From assembly GCA_913774845.1 (NCBI GenBank), contig CAJYJO010000004.1, positions 1 through 61,713 on the forward strand: 61,713 nucleotides of DNA, in the 5' to 3' direction. Below the pieces are notes generated by a model, which saw nothing but the letters and a program-made list of their open reading frames with translations, had not been told where the DNA came from and ran no database searches. Source of the stretch: an uncultured Microbacterium sp. Its GTDB lineage: Bacteria; Actinomycetota; Actinomycetes; Actinomycetales; Microbacteriaceae. The number at the start of each line of letters is the position of its first letter. The stretch's first letter is position 1. Below are positions 60,293-61,713 of this stretch, piece by piece. The position numbers were made by a program, and so were the translations under genes.

Positions 60293-61510
60293 TCATCGCA
60301 CGAACGACAGCGCGATGAGCGGACCGAGCGTGACGACCAGCCCCCCGACGAACAGGATGCCGAGCGCGATCCCGAGGATCAGCCACGGGCTCGTGCGGCG
60401 CAGACGTCGTCCGGGAGCGGCCACCCCGACCGGCGGCTGCGGCCACGCGACCGCCGCGGGCGCACCGGTCGGCGCGAGGCCGCCCGAGGTCACGGGAGCA
60501 CCGGTCGGCGCGGGAACGCCCGAGGGCGCGGGCCCGGCGACCGCAGCCTCGACCGACAGCCGGTCGTCGCGCCACCTCCCCCACTGCTCGAGCTTGTCGA
60601 GCAGCGCCGCGATCACCGAGAACACCCACGCCCATCGGGCTGGATCGGTCGTCGACAGCTCCTGCGGGGCGACGAGGAACATCCACTCGTCGACGATCTC
60701 GACCTCGAGCACCGCGGCGTTGTCGATGAAACGGGCCATGACGTCGGGCGTGAAGAGGTAGAGCGCATCTCGCTCGTAGCCCTCGGGGCAGTACAGCCGG
60801 AAGTACCGGTCGAAGTCGCCCTCGAGGCTGAGGTGCTGCCCGCGTTCCCACGAGCCGAGCCGCACGCCGTTGCCCACGGCGTCGAGCACGATGTGGGGGA
60901 GCGGCACGTCGAGCCGCACGGCGATGTACCCCCATCGCGAGGTCGTCGTGGTCTTGCCGTTGCTCACCGTGTACGAGTGGTTGCCCACCTCGACGAAACG
61001 AGGAAGGGGCGCGCGCAGCATGTCGTAGGCCGTGCGCGCGTCGCCGATGTGGAAGATCGCCCCCGGGAGGGCCGGATCCGGCAGCGCCGGCACGTACTCC
61101 ATGCCCACGTCTCGAGCGAAGCCGGCGAGGCGCCAGCGACGGTCCTCCTGCGTGCGCTGCGCTCGCCGCATCAGGAGCGGGATCGAGACGACGGCCCCGA
61201 TCAGCAGGACGGCGGGGATCGCGAACAGGATGCCGACGACGACGGCGCCCTCGCGCAGCACCGACGCGAACACCACGAGCAGGACGAGGGCCACGACGCC
61301 GAACCCTCCGAGCAGGATGCAGAACGCGACCATGACGACCACCGTCGCCGCGGTGTTCACCGGCGGCAGTCGCCCCTCCGCCCGAAGCCGCTGCGTGAAC
61401 GCGCGCGCCGCGGCGCGGTCCTCCGGCACGAGAAGAGCGCGTGCGTCGAACGGTCGTATCCCTGGCATCCGGCCCCCCGCCGTCGTACGGTCGGCTTCCA
61501 CGTTATCCAT
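60293..61510 (-). CDS. Membrane protein of unknown function, paralogue B
   Basis: The 405-residue protein shares the same layout as its neighbour: two N-terminal membrane helices (VVVMVAFCILLGGFGVVALV and VVVGILFAIPAVLLIGAVV), a soluble domain with WGYIAVRLDVPLPHIVLDAVGNG and YERDALYLFTPDVMARFIDNAA, a Gly/Pro/Ala linker with repeats of PTGAP, and a C-terminal helix. The two genes are a tandem duplication with about 64 bases between them. It diverges from rpsF. Function unknown. Confidence 0.8.
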   Translation of the reverse strand: MDNVEADRTTAGGRMPGIRPFDARALLVPEDRAAARAFTQRLRAEGRLPPVNTAATVVVMVAFCILLGGFGVVALVLLVVFASVLREGAVVVGILFAIPAVLLIGAVVSIPLLMRRAQRTQEDRRWRLAGFARDVGMEYVPALPDPALPGAIFHIGDARTAYDMLRAPLPRFVEVGNHSYTVSNGKTTTTSRWGYIAVRLDVPLPHIVLDAVGNGVRLGSWERGQHLSLEGDFDRYFRLYCPEGYERDALYLFTPDVMARFIDNAAVLEVEIVDEWMFLVAPQELSTTDPARWAWVFSVIAALLDKLEQWGRWRDDRLSVEAAVAGPAPSGVPAPTGAPVTSGGLAPTGAPAAVAWPQPPVGVAAPGRRLRRTSPWLILGIALGILFVGGLVVTLGPLIALSFVR

Positions 61511-61658
61511 CGCGGATTCCGTGAGGCTACGGCATCCGTTAGACTACGAAGGTTGTCCGGCGACGCCCATGCGCGTGTAAGCCCGAGACGACGTGCAACA
61601 CACCCTCCTGCTGCCGGGAAATGCCCGTCAGCCGTTCTAGTCCGAAGGAGGTGGGTTA

Positions 61659-61713
61659 GTGACGCACCAGTACGAACTCATGGTCATCTTCGATCCCGAG
61701 GTCGACGAGCGCC
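61659..61713 (+). CDS. rpsF: 30S ribosomal protein S6 (partial, 5' end)
   Basis: The visible 18 residues, TQ-type start then YELMVIFDPEVDER, match the N-terminus of S6. The GTG at 61659 is preceded by AAGGAGGT with good spacing. The gene runs off the window. rpsF usually opens an operon with ssb and rpsR near the origin in this group. A TAGACT word at 61540-61545 could be its -10 element. Confidence 0.9.
   Translation, partial: MTHQYELMVIFDPEVDER

Overview
The window is about 61.7 kb of high-GC chromosomal DNA around the replication origin of an actinobacterium. Gene order, protein sequences and base composition point to Microbacterium or a close relative in Microbacteriaceae. The evidence is the conserved block tRNA-Ala, tRNA-Ile, DUF3566, gyrA, gyrB, DciA-like, recF, dnaN, oriC, dnaA, oriC, rpmH, rnpA, yidD, yidC, jag, rsmG, parS array, parA, parB, followed by trxA, trxB, murJ, a DUF6049-type protein and a CCA-adding enzyme. 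rpsF begins at the right edge. The species was not determined; this rests on recognition alone.

Layout. 1-2.8 kb: a small membrane protein, a YbaK-type deacylase, a NUDIX hydrolase and an acyltransferase-3 membrane protein. 2.8-13.0 kb: two tRNAs and the leftward replication-initiation and gyrase genes, with origin sequence on both sides of dnaA. 13.3-16.4 kb: the rightward rpmH-to-rsmG operon for ribosome, RNase P and membrane insertion. 16.4-19.1 kb: a long stretch with no credible gene but seven parS-like sites. 19.1-21.4 kb: parA, parB and a small conserved protein. 21.6-26.9 kb: leftward thioredoxin, thioredoxin reductase, MurJ lipid II flippase and a secreted, membrane-anchored DUF6049-type protein. 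27-30 kb: a methyltransferase and a CCA-adding enzyme.

The right half is accessory in character. 30.3-36.1 kb holds two large exported zinc metalloproteases, each with a C-terminal LxATG sorting-like signal. 36.2-38.1 kb has an Lrp/AsnC regulator and a coupled PadR plus membrane protein pair. 38.4-44.2 kb is an alcohol/aldehyde oxidation locus: zinc alcohol dehydrogenase, GAF-domain regulator, aldehyde dehydrogenase and DUF779. 44.5-50.6 kb contains a methyltransferase, an ATP-grasp ligase coupled to a MetY-like sulfhydrylase, two flavin-dependent monooxygenases (one SfnG-like) and the wreck of a third, which together suggest organosulfur use. 50.7-53.1 kb is a two-gene SDR operon divergent from a TetR regulator. 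53.3-58.9 kb is an oligopeptide/nickel-type ABC importer with a fused double ATPase. 59.1-61.5 kb is a tandem pair of paralogous membrane proteins of unknown function, next to rpsF.

The most unusual signals are the 2.76 kb gene-free parS field, a strongly over-represented heptamer GGATGCC/GGCATCC (about 78 copies by hand count) that seems imposed at the DNA level, a GTTAAC cluster in oriC, and a proline at the quinolone-determining site of GyrA.
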